Source: CAYQQK01 sp964420065 (GTDB lineage Bacteria; Bacillota; Dethiobacteria; DTU022). Taken from it: a stretch of 64,000 bases of DNA. The stretch lies in contig CAYQQK010000003.1 in the NCBI GenBank assembly GCA_964420065.1, forward strand, positions 84,564 through 148,563, given 5' to 3'. The notes below the pieces were generated by a model, which was not told the origin of the DNA, searched no databases, and worked only from the letters and a program-made list of their open reading frames with translations. Positions 50,905 through 59,458 of this stretch are shown here, one piece after another. Position 1 is the first letter of the stretch, and each line of letters opens with the position of its first letter. The position numbers and the translations under genes were made by a program.

Positions 50905-53579
50905 TGGGCGAGAATGCGCAAGCGGTCTTTCTATTCAGCGAGGGTAATGCATCCATGAAAGAACTTCTGGGCGGCAAGGGGGCAAACCTGGCCGAGATGA
51001 CCCGCCTCGGTTTGCCGGTACCGCCCGGCTTTTGCATTACTACGGCAGCCTGCAACCGCTTTTACCGGGAAGGCCGCCGTACCTGGCCGGCACTGGAGTC
51101 GGAAATCGGGGAAGCTTTGGCCCGGCTTGAAAAACAGGCTGCACGACGCTTCGGCGGCCGGCCCCCGCTGCTGCTCTCGGTGCGCTCCGGGGCGGCGATT
51201 TCGATGCCGGGGATGATGGACACCATTTTGAACTTGGGTCTGAATGATGTAACGGTAGAAGGGTTGGCCGTGCAGCTTGCCGACCGGCGCTTTGCCTTCG
51301 ACTGTTATCGCCGGTTTATCCAGATGTTTGCCGGGGTTGTGCTCAAGATAGATCGATCTCATTTTGACGATATCCTTGCCAAAAAGCAGGCCCCCTTCGG
51401 GGCCCGGGATGATACCGCCCTGACCGCTTCGGACATTGAAGCTGTCGTGGAAGCGTTCAAAGAAGTGGTACAGCGGGAAACAGGTCATCCTTTCCCCGCC
51501 GATCCCTGGACACAGCTTCTCCTTTCCATCCAGGCAGTTTTTGATTCATGGCATACTCCCCGGGCGGAAGTTTACCGTGAAGTCCACCGCATTCCGGAAA
51601 ACCTTGGCACCGCGGTCAACGTGCAGGTGATGGTTTTTGGCAACCTTGGCCGGAACAGTGGGACCGGGGTGGCCTTTACCCGTAACCCTTCAACCGGTGA
51701 AGCTTCGCTTTATGGGGAATACCTATTAAACGCCCAGGGGGAAGACGTGGTCGCCGGAACCAGCACTCCGAAGCCATTGGCAGAGCTGAGCGATGACATG
51801 CCCGAAGTCTATGTGCAATTCCAAAAAACTTGCCGCATCCTGGAGCAGCATTACCGGGACATGCAGGATATTGAGTTTACCATTGAACAGGGCAAGCTCT
51901 ACCTGCTCCAAACCCGTACCGGTAAACGGACTGTCGCCGCCGCAATCAAGATTGCCGTCGATCTTGTAAGTGAAGGGCTGATCACCCGGGAAGAAGCCCT
52001 TCTGCGCCTGGATCCGCTCCAACTGGAGCAGCTTTTGCACCGTTGCATTGATCCGGAAGCAAAGTTGGCCCTTATTGCCCGGGGTCTTCCGGCTTCTCCC
52101 GGGGCGGCCTTCGGCCGGATCGTTTTTGACGCTGAACGGGCCGTGGCTGTCGCTTCGGATGGTCAAAAGGTGATCCTGGTCCGTCCCGAAACTACTCCCG
52201 ATGATATACATGGTATTATCGCCGCGCAGGGGGTGCTGACCAGCCGGGGCGGGATGACCAGCCATGCTGCGGTTGTAGCCCGGGGTATGGGTAAGCCCTG
52301 CGTTTGCGGTTGTGAAGTGATAAAAGTGGACCAAACCGGAAAATATTTCACCATCGGCGAAAAGCATTACCACGAGGGTGAAATGATATCACTTGATGGG
52401 ACGACCGGGAAGGTTATCATGGGTGAAGTGCCGTTGATCGAGCCCGAACTTACGGTTGAATTCAAAAAGTTGCTTTCCTGGGCCGATTCGGTCAGGAGCC
52501 TCGGTATACGCGCCAATGCCGATACTCCCGCGGATGCTCGCCGAGCGGTTCAACTTGGTGCTGAAGGGATTGGTCTCTGCCGAACCGAGCACATGTTTAT
52601 GCTTCCGGAACGAATTCCGGTGGTCCAACGGATGATCCTTGCTGTAACACCGGGCGAACGGGAACAGGCGCTGGACGAATTGTTACCGCTGCAGATCAGC
52701 GACTTCATGGGTATCTTGCGGGAAATGGTCGGGTTGCCGGTGACTATCCGCCTGCTTGATCCGCCCTTGCACGAATTTCTTCCGAACCGGGACGAGCTGC
52801 TGCTCGAGGTGCACCGGTTACGTCGGGAGGCGAGGGAGGGTGATCGCGAAACACTACACCGCAAAGGGGAGTTATTGCAAAAGATCCGTGCCTTGGGTGA
52901 AGCCAACCCGATGCTCGGCCACCGCGGTTGCCGTCTCGGGCTGGTTTATCCCGACATCTACCGGATGCAGGTAAAGGCCATTTTTCTTGCCGCTACGGCG
53001 CTGGTTGAAGAGGGTTTTGCCCCGGACCGGATCAAACTTGAGATCATGATCCCTCTTGTCGGGCATCCGACGGAGCTGGAGCGGATGAAGATGTTGGTCG
53101 ATGAGGCGGTCCGGGAGGTATTTCCGAACCGCGCTGACTGTCTGCCAAACTATCGCATCGGGACCATGATCGAGCTGCCACGAGCCTGCCTGGTCGCGGA
53201 AAGCCTGGCGAAAACCGCCCAGTTTTTTTCGTTCGGGACGAACGATCTCACCCAAACCACGCTCGGTTACAGCCGTGATGATGTTGAGGCGAAGTTTTTA
53301 CCCTTTTATCTGCAACAGAAAATTTTGGCGGTGAACCCATTTGTCGAGCTAGACGTTGAAGGTGTCGGCGAGTTGATCCGGGTCGCCTGCGCCGGAGGCC
53401 GTCGGGCCCGGCCGGAAATCAAGTTGGGTGTGTGCGGTGAGCATGGCGGCGATCCTATTTCTATCGCCTTCTTTCAAGGCGCCGGGTTGGACTATGTCAG
53501 TTGTTCTCCCTACCGTCTGCCCATTGCCCGGCTTGCCGCTGCACAGGCAACGCTCAGGGCGGGGTCCGATCAAAGGTAG
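50904..53579 (+). CDS. ppdK: Pyruvate, phosphate dikinase
   Basis: 891 residues, complete. ATP-grasp N-terminal domain, phosphohistidine domain with His454 in RGGMTSHAAVVARG, and a PEP/pyruvate TIM barrel with the catalytic Cys844 in GVCGEHGGD. Interconverts pyruvate+ATP+Pi and PEP+AMP+PPi. The regulated Thr is in the TS before His454, as expected for PPDK controlled by PpsR. ATG shares its A with the preceding stop. Confidence 0.98.
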   Translation: MGENAQAVFLFSEGNASMKELLGGKGANLAEMTRLGLPVPPGFCITTAACNRFYREGRRTWPALESEIGEALARLEKQAARRFGGRPPLLLSVRSGAAISMPGMMDTILNLGLNDVTVEGLAVQLADRRFAFDCYRRFIQMFAGVVLKIDRSHFDDILAKKQAPFGARDDTALTASDIEAVVEAFKEVVQRETGHPFPADPWTQLLLSIQAVFDSWHTPRAEVYREVHRIPENLGTAVNVQVMVFGNLGRNSGTGVAFTRNPSTGEASLYGEYLLNAQGEDVVAGTSTPKPLAELSDDMPEVYVQFQKTCRILEQHYRDMQDIEFTIEQGKLYLLQTRTGKRTVAAAIKIAVDLVSEGLITREEALLRLDPLQLEQLLHRCIDPEAKLALIARGLPASPGAAFGRIVFDAERAVAVASDGQKVILVRPETTPDDIHGIIAAQGVLTSRGGMTSHAAVVARGMGKPCVCGCEVIKVDQTGKYFTIGEKHYHEGEMISLDGTTGKVIMGEVPLIEPELTVEFKKLLSWADSVRSLGIRANADTPADARRAVQLGAEGIGLCRTEHMFMLPERIPVVQRMILAVTPGEREQALDELLPLQISDFMGILREMVGLPVTIRLLDPPLHEFLPNRDELLLEVHRLRREAREGDRETLHRKGELLQKIRALGEANPMLGHRGCRLGLVYPDIYRMQVKAIFLAATALVEEGFAPDRIKLEIMIPLVGHPTELERMKMLVDEAVREVFPNRADCLPNYRIGTMIELPRACLVAESLAKTAQFFSFGTNDLTQTTLGYSRDDVEAKFLPFYLQQKILAVNPFVELDVEGVGELIRVACAGGRRARPEIKLGVCGEHGGDPISIAFFQGAGLDYVSCSPYRLPIARLAAAQATLRAGSDQR

Positions 53580-53650
53580 AAAAATTATGCCGGAAAATTG
53601 CTGCGGGTAAGAGAGGCCGGGTTTGAGGCACTGGTAAAATATAGTCCCGT

Positions 53651-53680
53651 AGCCGGGGGTTATTTCCCCGGCTTGACTTT
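53651..53680. terminator. Hairpin between convergent ppdK and dacF
   Basis: AGCCGGGG-7 bases-CCCCGGCT (53651-53673) followed by TGACTTTT. The stem includes the stop region of dacF, so it may end ppdK transcription and act on the opposite strand as well. Confidence 0.55.
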
Positions 53681-54850
53681 TCCCCACAGTGATGCCAGGA
53701 GATCGGTGAAATTACGCCACACCGAATGGAAAAAACCCAATTTTTCCACCGGGCCGGCGGTCACCAACTCCACTTCGCCCACCGTTTCCCCCGCAAGGGT
53801 AACGGTTACCGCCCCAATGGTTTTTCCCTCCTCAAACGGGGCCGTCAGGGTTTCCGGTGACTGCACCGTAAACTGTAGTTTATCCGCCTCGCCCCGGGGC
53901 AGCATCGCTTTCACCGGTCCCGCCGCCACCAGTTTCACTTCCCGAACGGTTCCTCGGGTCACATTGGCGGAAGCAAAAAGCTGTCCCTCCTCCACTGCGG
54001 TGGCCAGCTCATAATTACGGAAACCATGGTTTAACAATATTTCACAGTCCTGGCCTCGTATCGAGTCGGAAGCGCAATTCAAAACCACCGTGATCAGACG
54101 CATTCCATTTTGGACGGCGGTAGCGACAAGGCAGGACCCTGCCTCGGGGGTGTTGCCGGTTTTGGTCCCGTCGGCACCGGGAAAAGTGCCCAACAGAGGA
54201 TTGCGATTGAATTGCCTGATGCCGTTAAAAGTAAACTCTCGCTCTGCCTGGAACGCTGCCGCTTCCGGCTGGGTGCGGATGAAAAAGGCGGTCAGCTTTG
54301 CCATATCCAGTGCGGTAGTGACATGATCCGGGTGATGCAGCCCGTGGCTGTTCATATAATGGGTATTGGTCAGCCCCAGTTCCGTTGCCCGTTGATTCAT
54401 TTTTTGGGCAAAAACGGTTTCGGAACCATACAGGTATTCCGCCACAGCCACGCAGGCATCATTGGCCGAAACGATAGCGATGCCCCGGAGCATCTCCCGG
54501 AAGGTGGTCTGCTGACCGGCATCGAGAAACATGGTGGAGCCGCCGGTTTTCCAGGCTCTTTCGCTAGCGGTGATCACTGTATCCCAGTCCATCCCCCCGC
54601 GTTCCTTTTCCTCCATGGCCAGGAGCAGGGTCATGATCTTGGTCAGGCTGGCCGGGTACATGGTCTCCTCGGCGTTTTTGGCGTACAGCACTTGACCGGT
54701 GCCGGCTTCGATCAGAACGGCTGCCTGCGCACTCAGTTCAAACTCGACCGGGGATTGGGCGGAAGCAAAGCCGGTAGCATGGATTGGATTCAACAACAGC
54801 AATGCGGTCAGGATAACAGTTAAAAAATACATTTGTAGGCGGTGCACCAC
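53660..54850 (-). CDS. dacF: D-alanyl-D-alanine carboxypeptidase (DacF/PBP5-like)
   Basis: 396 residues from GTG 54850, ten bases after AGGAGGG; the frame goes back to 54931 without signal-like sequence. A signal peptide (MYFLTVILTALLLLNPIHA) leads to the penicillin-binding domain with Ser68-Leu-Thr-Lys71, SAN (128-130) and KTG (230-232), then a beta-rich C-terminal domain and amphipathic anchor (FFHSVWRNFTDLLASLW). Trims pentapeptides in wall or spore cortex. Letter name by family. Confidence 0.93.
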   Translation of the reverse strand: MVHRLQMYFLTVILTALLLLNPIHATGFASAQSPVEFELSAQAAVLIEAGTGQVLYAKNAEETMYPASLTKIMTLLLAMEEKERGGMDWDTVITASERAWKTGGSTMFLDAGQQTTFREMLRGIAIVSANDACVAVAEYLYGSETVFAQKMNQRATELGLTNTHYMNSHGLHHPDHVTTALDMAKLTAFFIRTQPEAAAFQAEREFTFNGIRQFNRNPLLGTFPGADGTKTGNTPEAGSCLVATAVQNGMRLITVVLNCASDSIRGQDCEILLNHGFRNYELATAVEEGQLFASANVTRGTVREVKLVAAGPVKAMLPRGEADKLQFTVQSPETLTAPFEEGKTIGAVTVTLAGETVGEVELVTAGPVEKLGFFHSVWRNFTDLLASLWGKVKPGK

Positions 54851-54866
54851 CTTGGGATTTCCCTCC

Positions 54867-54895
54867 TTGTGCAATATGTTGTAGTTCGGTACAAT
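54867..54895 (+). promoter_or_regulatory. Promoter (TTGTGC-17-TACAAT) for the flavodoxin-fold gene
   Basis: In the gap diverging from dacF: TTGTGC at 54867-54872 and TACAAT at 54890-54895, 17 bases apart, about 40 bases before the ATG at 54937. Confidence 0.5.
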
Positions 54896-54936
54896 ACGAT
54901 GGGGTTTGGGAACAACCCCGGAAAGGAGCATGCCAA

Positions 54937-55542
54937 ATGTATATCCTGGCTTTAAACGGTAGTCCCCACCAGGAGGGTAACACGGCTTTTCTTTTAAAAA
55001 CAGCCCTGGCTGCCGCTGCAGAGGCGGGGGCTGAAACGGAAATCGTCCACGTCGAGGCGATCATGGCCACTCAAAAAACGCCATATTGCCGGGTCTGTTC
55101 TTCTCCCTGCACCGGTGCTTGCTACCGGGGGACCGAAGTGGAGGCGGTTTTCGAGCGGATGCGCCGGGCCGGGGGGATCATCCTGGGCAGCCCGGTTTAT
55201 TTTGGCACCGTCTCCGCACCATTGAAAGGTTTTTGGGACAAGTCCCGCCTTTTGCGGACCGGTAAGGCTCTCCTGAACACGGTTGGCGCGGCGCTAAGTT
55301 GTGCCAGGACCCGTTTTGGGGGCCAAGAAACCACCCTTCGCGCTCTCCATGACCTCATGCTTGTGCAAGGGATGATCCTGGTCGGTGATGGACACCGTGA
55401 TTTTGACGCGGGACACCACGGTGTGTGTGCCCAGCAGCCGGCGACCGGTGACGCCAACGCCCGGGAACGGGCGCGAATTCTTGGACTGCGGGTGGCGGAG
55501 ATAGCCCGTGCCACTGCATCTTTGCGCTGCCTACCACGGTGA
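54937..55542 (+). CDS. Flavodoxin-fold NAD(P)H-dependent oxidoreductase
   Basis: 201 residues, NADPH-dependent FMN reductase-like. N-terminal LNGSPHQEGNTAFLLKTAL is the FMN phosphate loop, SPVYFGTVSAPLKGFWDK the isoalloxazine segment. A Cys-rich stretch CRVCSSPCTGAC (51-62) lies where iron-sulfur flavoproteins often have their ligands, so a cluster is possible though spacing differs. Electron donor and target unknown. Confidence 0.82.
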   Translation: MYILALNGSPHQEGNTAFLLKTALAAAAEAGAETEIVHVEAIMATQKTPYCRVCSSPCTGACYRGTEVEAVFERMRRAGGIILGSPVYFGTVSAPLKGFWDKSRLLRTGKALLNTVGAALSCARTRFGGQETTLRALHDLMLVQGMILVGDGHRDFDAGHHGVCAQQPATGDANARERARILGLRVAEIARATASLRCLPR

Positions 55543-55762
55543 ACGATAAAAGAAAACCGCTGCTTTGATTTCGACAGGGATCGGTCAACTCCTTCTGGTA
55601 AATATTCTGCAATTGCGGCGATGGGCGGGGTCGTGGATCGAATCACAGCTCTTAAGATTGCGGGAAGCCTCTTTTTTCACTCAAGTTTATTAATTAACAG
55701 GAAAAAGGGCTTTGGTGGCGAATACATGCCTGGGAACATTTTTTTGTTAGGAGTGATTTATA

Positions 55763-57835
55763 TTGTCTCAGCAACAAACGACCGATCCCTATCTTCCCCC
55801 TTGTCAGGTGGCCTGTCCCATACACCAGGATGTACGGGGCTACCTTTTTGCCATAGCGACGGGTAATTTTGACCGGGCTCTGGCAATAGTCAAAGAAACA
55901 AATCCCCTCCCTTTTATTTGCGGTACAATCTGCGCGCGCCATTGCGAAGATGAATGCCGCCGTGCCGATGTCGACGAAGCCGTATTCATTCGCGCACTGA
56001 AGCGAGCCGCTGCGGAAAAAGGCTCGGCCAGGGTTTCCCCCGTATCTATTCCGAAGGATAAAGGGAAGGTGGCCGTAATCGGCGCCGGACCGGGGGGCCT
56101 CACGGCCGCCTACGATCTGGCCCGCAAGGGCTGCGCGGTAACGGTTTTTGAACGGGATCAAATGGCCGGTGGAGCGGTCCGCCAGTTCATCCCGCTCTAC
56201 CGTCTTCCCGATGAAGCAATTGATCAAGATCTGGAGGATATTGCCGGCCAGGGAGTTGAGTTTCGTTACGGCATGGAGTTGGGGAAAAACTTGACACTGG
56301 ATCAACTGGAGCAGGAAGGCTACGAGGCGACCTTGGTTGCCTTGGGTCTGCCGCTCAGCCATAGTTTGAACATCCCCGGGGCCGAGGGTGACGGGGTACT
56401 TCATGCTTTATCCTTCCTGAAACAGGTCAAACGTGAAGATTTCAAATTTGAAGGCAGCCCCACTGTAGTTGTCATCGGGGGCGGTAACGTGGCCATGGAT
56501 GTGGCCCGTTCGGCGGTGCGCTGCGGTGCGGGCAAGGTCAAGGTGGTCTGCCTGGAATCAGCGGTAGAAATGCCGGCTTTCCCCTGGGAAATCGAAGAGG
56601 CCAAGGAAGAAGGGGTGGAATTCTACTGTTCCTGGGGTCCCGATAAGATCAAACGGGAAGAAGGACGCATCACGGGGTTGGAAATGGTGCAATGTACCTG
56701 CGTTTTTGATGCGGAACAGCGTTTTGCCCCACAATATAATCGTGAATGCCTTGAATTTGTTTCGGGTGACATCATTGTTTTTTCGATCGGCCAGAAGGGT
56801 GATCCTGAACCGTTGCGCGGCGAGATTGAGCTCGACGAACGCGGGCGTGTCATTTTCAATGCCGAAACGATGGCCACCAACCGCAGGGGCGTATTTATTT
56901 GCGGCGAAATGGCTCTTGGCCCCGGCACGGCGGTGCAGGCCATGGCTGACGGTCGCAAGGCCGCCCTGTCTTTACTTGCCTACCTCGAAAACGGTGCTTT
57001 CGATTCCGCCTCGCTGGAGGTTGCACCTGCCCTGGATAAGCTGGAAAGTGGAATTTGCGAAAAAGTGAAGCGTATCGACCGCTCAATCCTACCGATGATC
57101 GAACCGGTCGAGCGGATCAAGCATTACCGGCAGGTCGAACAGGGCTTCGACGTTCCCGGTGCCGTTTACGAGGCTCGTCGCTGTCTGGCCTGTGCCGCCG
57201 GGGCCGAGCGGGTTGAAGAATTATGTGCCAACTGCCTCACCTGCCTGCGCATCTGTCCTTACGATGTACCGGTGATTGATGAAGAAGGCCAGGTGAACGT
57301 GCGTAATGAAATGTGTCAGGCTTGCGGGCTTTGCGTCGGCATATGTCCCGCTTACGCGATCAAATTCCGTTCTTCCTACATCGACGATGCCGTTGCCGCG
57401 ATCGAACCGGCGGTAAAAGATCTTCTGGCCCGTCGCAACGGCAAGCCGCTTATTCTTGCGCTTACCTGCGCTTACGGGGCTTTTGCCTTGCCCGAGTTTT
57501 TAGATTTCAAAGCGGACAATGTTGCCGTGGTTCGCTTCCCCTGTATCGCCAAGATCGATTCGCTGCACTTGCTCAAAGCGATGGAACTTGGGGTGGACGG
57601 TGTTGTCATGGTTGGTTGTAAGGATGAAACCCGTTTCCAATGTCAGTACCAGGACAGCGCCTTCTGGGCCGGCCGGCATGCCGACCGGGCGCGCAAAGTT
57701 CTGAGGGATCTTGGTCTGGAAGAAGAACGCCTGATGCTGGTTGAGCTATCCCAAGAAGAAGTATCCGATTTCGGTAAGGTTCTCGAGGATGCTGCCGGTA
57801 AACTGGCCGCACTTGGCTCATCACCTCTAGGTTAA
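55763..57835 (+). CDS. GltD-like FAD oxidoreductase fused to ferredoxin and MvhD domains
   Basis: 690 residues, TTG start after TTAGGAGTG. Order: N-terminal Fer4-like helical domain with Cys14/18/53/57/61/65; FAD site GAGPGG (107-112) and NAD(P) site GGGNVAMD (239-246) of the GltD type; two [4Fe-4S] motifs (Cys488/491/494/498 and 518/521/524/528); C-terminal MvhD/FrhD domain (about 561-680) with Cys569, 594, 619, 627. In MvhD the usual GCHPGDCHY is changed to GCKDETRFQCQY. Such modules pass electrons between NAD(P)H and Hdr-type bifurcating enzymes. No hdr gene is beside it. The partner is unknown. Confidence 0.88.
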   Translation: MSQQQTTDPYLPPCQVACPIHQDVRGYLFAIATGNFDRALAIVKETNPLPFICGTICARHCEDECRRADVDEAVFIRALKRAAAEKGSARVSPVSIPKDKGKVAVIGAGPGGLTAAYDLARKGCAVTVFERDQMAGGAVRQFIPLYRLPDEAIDQDLEDIAGQGVEFRYGMELGKNLTLDQLEQEGYEATLVALGLPLSHSLNIPGAEGDGVLHALSFLKQVKREDFKFEGSPTVVVIGGGNVAMDVARSAVRCGAGKVKVVCLESAVEMPAFPWEIEEAKEEGVEFYCSWGPDKIKREEGRITGLEMVQCTCVFDAEQRFAPQYNRECLEFVSGDIIVFSIGQKGDPEPLRGEIELDERGRVIFNAETMATNRRGVFICGEMALGPGTAVQAMADGRKAALSLLAYLENGAFDSASLEVAPALDKLESGICEKVKRIDRSILPMIEPVERIKHYRQVEQGFDVPGAVYEARRCLACAAGAERVEELCANCLTCLRICPYDVPVIDEEGQVNVRNEMCQACGLCVGICPAYAIKFRSSYIDDAVAAIEPAVKDLLARRNGKPLILALTCAYGAFALPEFLDFKADNVAVVRFPCIAKIDSLHLLKAMELGVDGVVMVGCKDETRFQCQYQDSAFWAGRHADRARKVLRDLGLEEERLMLVELSQEEVSDFGKVLEDAAGKLAALGSSPLG

Positions 57836-57912
57836 TCGGGGGGTGAGGCACCATCTGCGCCTTCTGAAAATCATGATTGATCCTTTGGATACGGTGCGAC
57901 TGATTGGCACCG

Positions 57913-57941
57913 GGGCGGGGTATCATCCCCGCCCGTTTTTT
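57913..57941 (+). terminator. Intrinsic terminator after the GltD-MvhD gene
   Basis: GGGCGGGG-TATCAT-CCCCGCCC, one G, then six Ts (57936-57941). Well formed. The 320-base gap from 57836 to 58155 holds this and a TATAAT-like box at 57991-57996 whose -35 is poor. Confidence 0.9.
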
Positions 57942-58155
57942 CACATGTATCGCTGCCCGTTCATTGTATCATTGCCCCGGGATGATGAGATATAATAATG
58001 TTAAAACAAAAGGGTTCGATTGTACGGATATAATGCCCATTACATTCCCTGCCCGGGCACTGTTATGTTCCGCCGGGTATGGTTTTTGTTTTCTTATATT
58101 ATGCTGTTCCCGCCGTATAAAAGGATCGCTCTGCTCGTCCGGGGAGGTTACGAAG

Positions 58156-59181
58156 CTGGCACCGATCGAAATTCGTCGTTGCATGGAGGAACGGGAACAA
58201 GCGATCCTTTCTCCTTATGCCGCCCTGAGCGCTTGCACCGGCGGCCGGATCCGGAAGGAACCCCCCTGCCCGGTGCGCACCGCCTATCAACGGGATCGGG
58301 ATCGCATTCTGCACAGCAAAGCTTTCCGCCGCCTTAAGCACAAAACACAGGTCTTTATCGCCCCCGAAGGAGATCATTATCGCACTCGCCTCACCCATAC
58401 CCTTGAGGTCTCCCAGGTCGCCCGAACCATCGCCCGGGCACTCAACTTGAACGAAGATTTGACCGAGGCTATCGCTTTGGGGCATGATCTGGGGCATACT
58501 CCCTTCGGCCATGCCGGCGAAATGGCCTTGAATAAGCTTTGTCCCGGGGGTTTCCGGCATAATGAACAAAGCTTGCGGGTCGTCGATCAACTGGAAGAAG
58601 GCGGCGGGGGAAAGGAGTGCGGCTTAAATCTTACTTTGGAAGTGCGGGACGGCATTCTCAATCATACCGGCCCGCAAAAGCCGGTAACTTTGGAGGGTGG
58701 GGTTGTGCGCCTGGCGGATCGGTTTGCCTACATCAACCACGATATTGATGATGCCCTGCGGGCGGGGATCTTGAACCCCGCGGATCTGCCCCGACCCGAA
58801 ATGGACTACCTCGGGCACACCTCGTCGGCGCGCCTTAACACCATGGTTGTCGATATGATCGCTCACAGCCTGGACCGGCCGCAAATCAGCATTTCAACGC
58901 AACTGCAACGGGTGATTGAAAGTCTCCGTTCTTTCATGTTTGCCCGTGTCTATACCGGTTCTCCGGCCAAACAGGAAGAATTTAAGACGGGACGGATGAT
59001 CGAACAGGTTTTTTATTATCTTGAAAAAAACCCGGGATTGATTGTGCCCCCCGCGGATCCTTTGCACGGCGGAGCGCATGCACAACGGGTGACCGACTAC
59101 ATTGCCGGAATGACCGATCGTTTTATTATCTCGCTTTATCAGGAAATTTTTATTCCAAAGCCATGGCGTAGCCCGGGATGA
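58156..59181 (+). CDS. dgt: dGTPase-like deoxyguanosinetriphosphate triphosphohydrolase
   Basis: HD-domain dNTP triphosphohydrolase. RTAYQRDRDRILHSKAFRRLKHKTQVF is the family signature; HD residues in RLTHTLEVSQVARTIARAL and LGHDLGHTPFGHAGE. In-frame CTG 58156 lies eight bases after GGGGAGG and starts the family N-terminus (IEIRRCMEEREQAILSPYA); the frame extends up to 57904 with non-homologous sequence and the next ATG, 58183, has no ribosome site. I take CTG as likely, giving 341 residues. Confidence 0.93.
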   Translation: MAPIEIRRCMEEREQAILSPYAALSACTGGRIRKEPPCPVRTAYQRDRDRILHSKAFRRLKHKTQVFIAPEGDHYRTRLTHTLEVSQVARTIARALNLNEDLTEAIALGHDLGHTPFGHAGEMALNKLCPGGFRHNEQSLRVVDQLEEGGGGKECGLNLTLEVRDGILNHTGPQKPVTLEGGVVRLADRFAYINHDIDDALRAGILNPADLPRPEMDYLGHTSSARLNTMVVDMIAHSLDRPQISISTQLQRVIESLRSFMFARVYTGSPAKQEEFKTGRMIEQVFYYLEKNPGLIVPPADPLHGGAHAQRVTDYIAGMTDRFIISLYQEIFIPKPWRSPG

Positions 59182-59458
59182 GTTGGAAAAACGCATGGAA
59201 AAGACGAAACCTGTGTAAAATAGGCAGGAACTGCTGTATTTGTGAATTTATTGACGAAGGCAGGAGTACCGTGGGTCGTGTCGAATAAAATACAAAACAG
59301 GAACCGGGTTTAAACTCAAATGCACGGCGGCGTAGTGGGAAGGGAACCACGATCGTTGTAACCAAGAAGCGGAGGAATCAGGAGTGGGACGGGCCCCGTC
59401 TCCGGGCTATGGGATGGGGTTTTATTATCAAGTAAACCAACTTGGGACGGGTGAAGTT

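Noticed and set aside
59251..59291. TTGACG and TAAAAT before dnaG as a promoter
   Set aside because: Spacing of 29 bases is far outside the sigma-A range.
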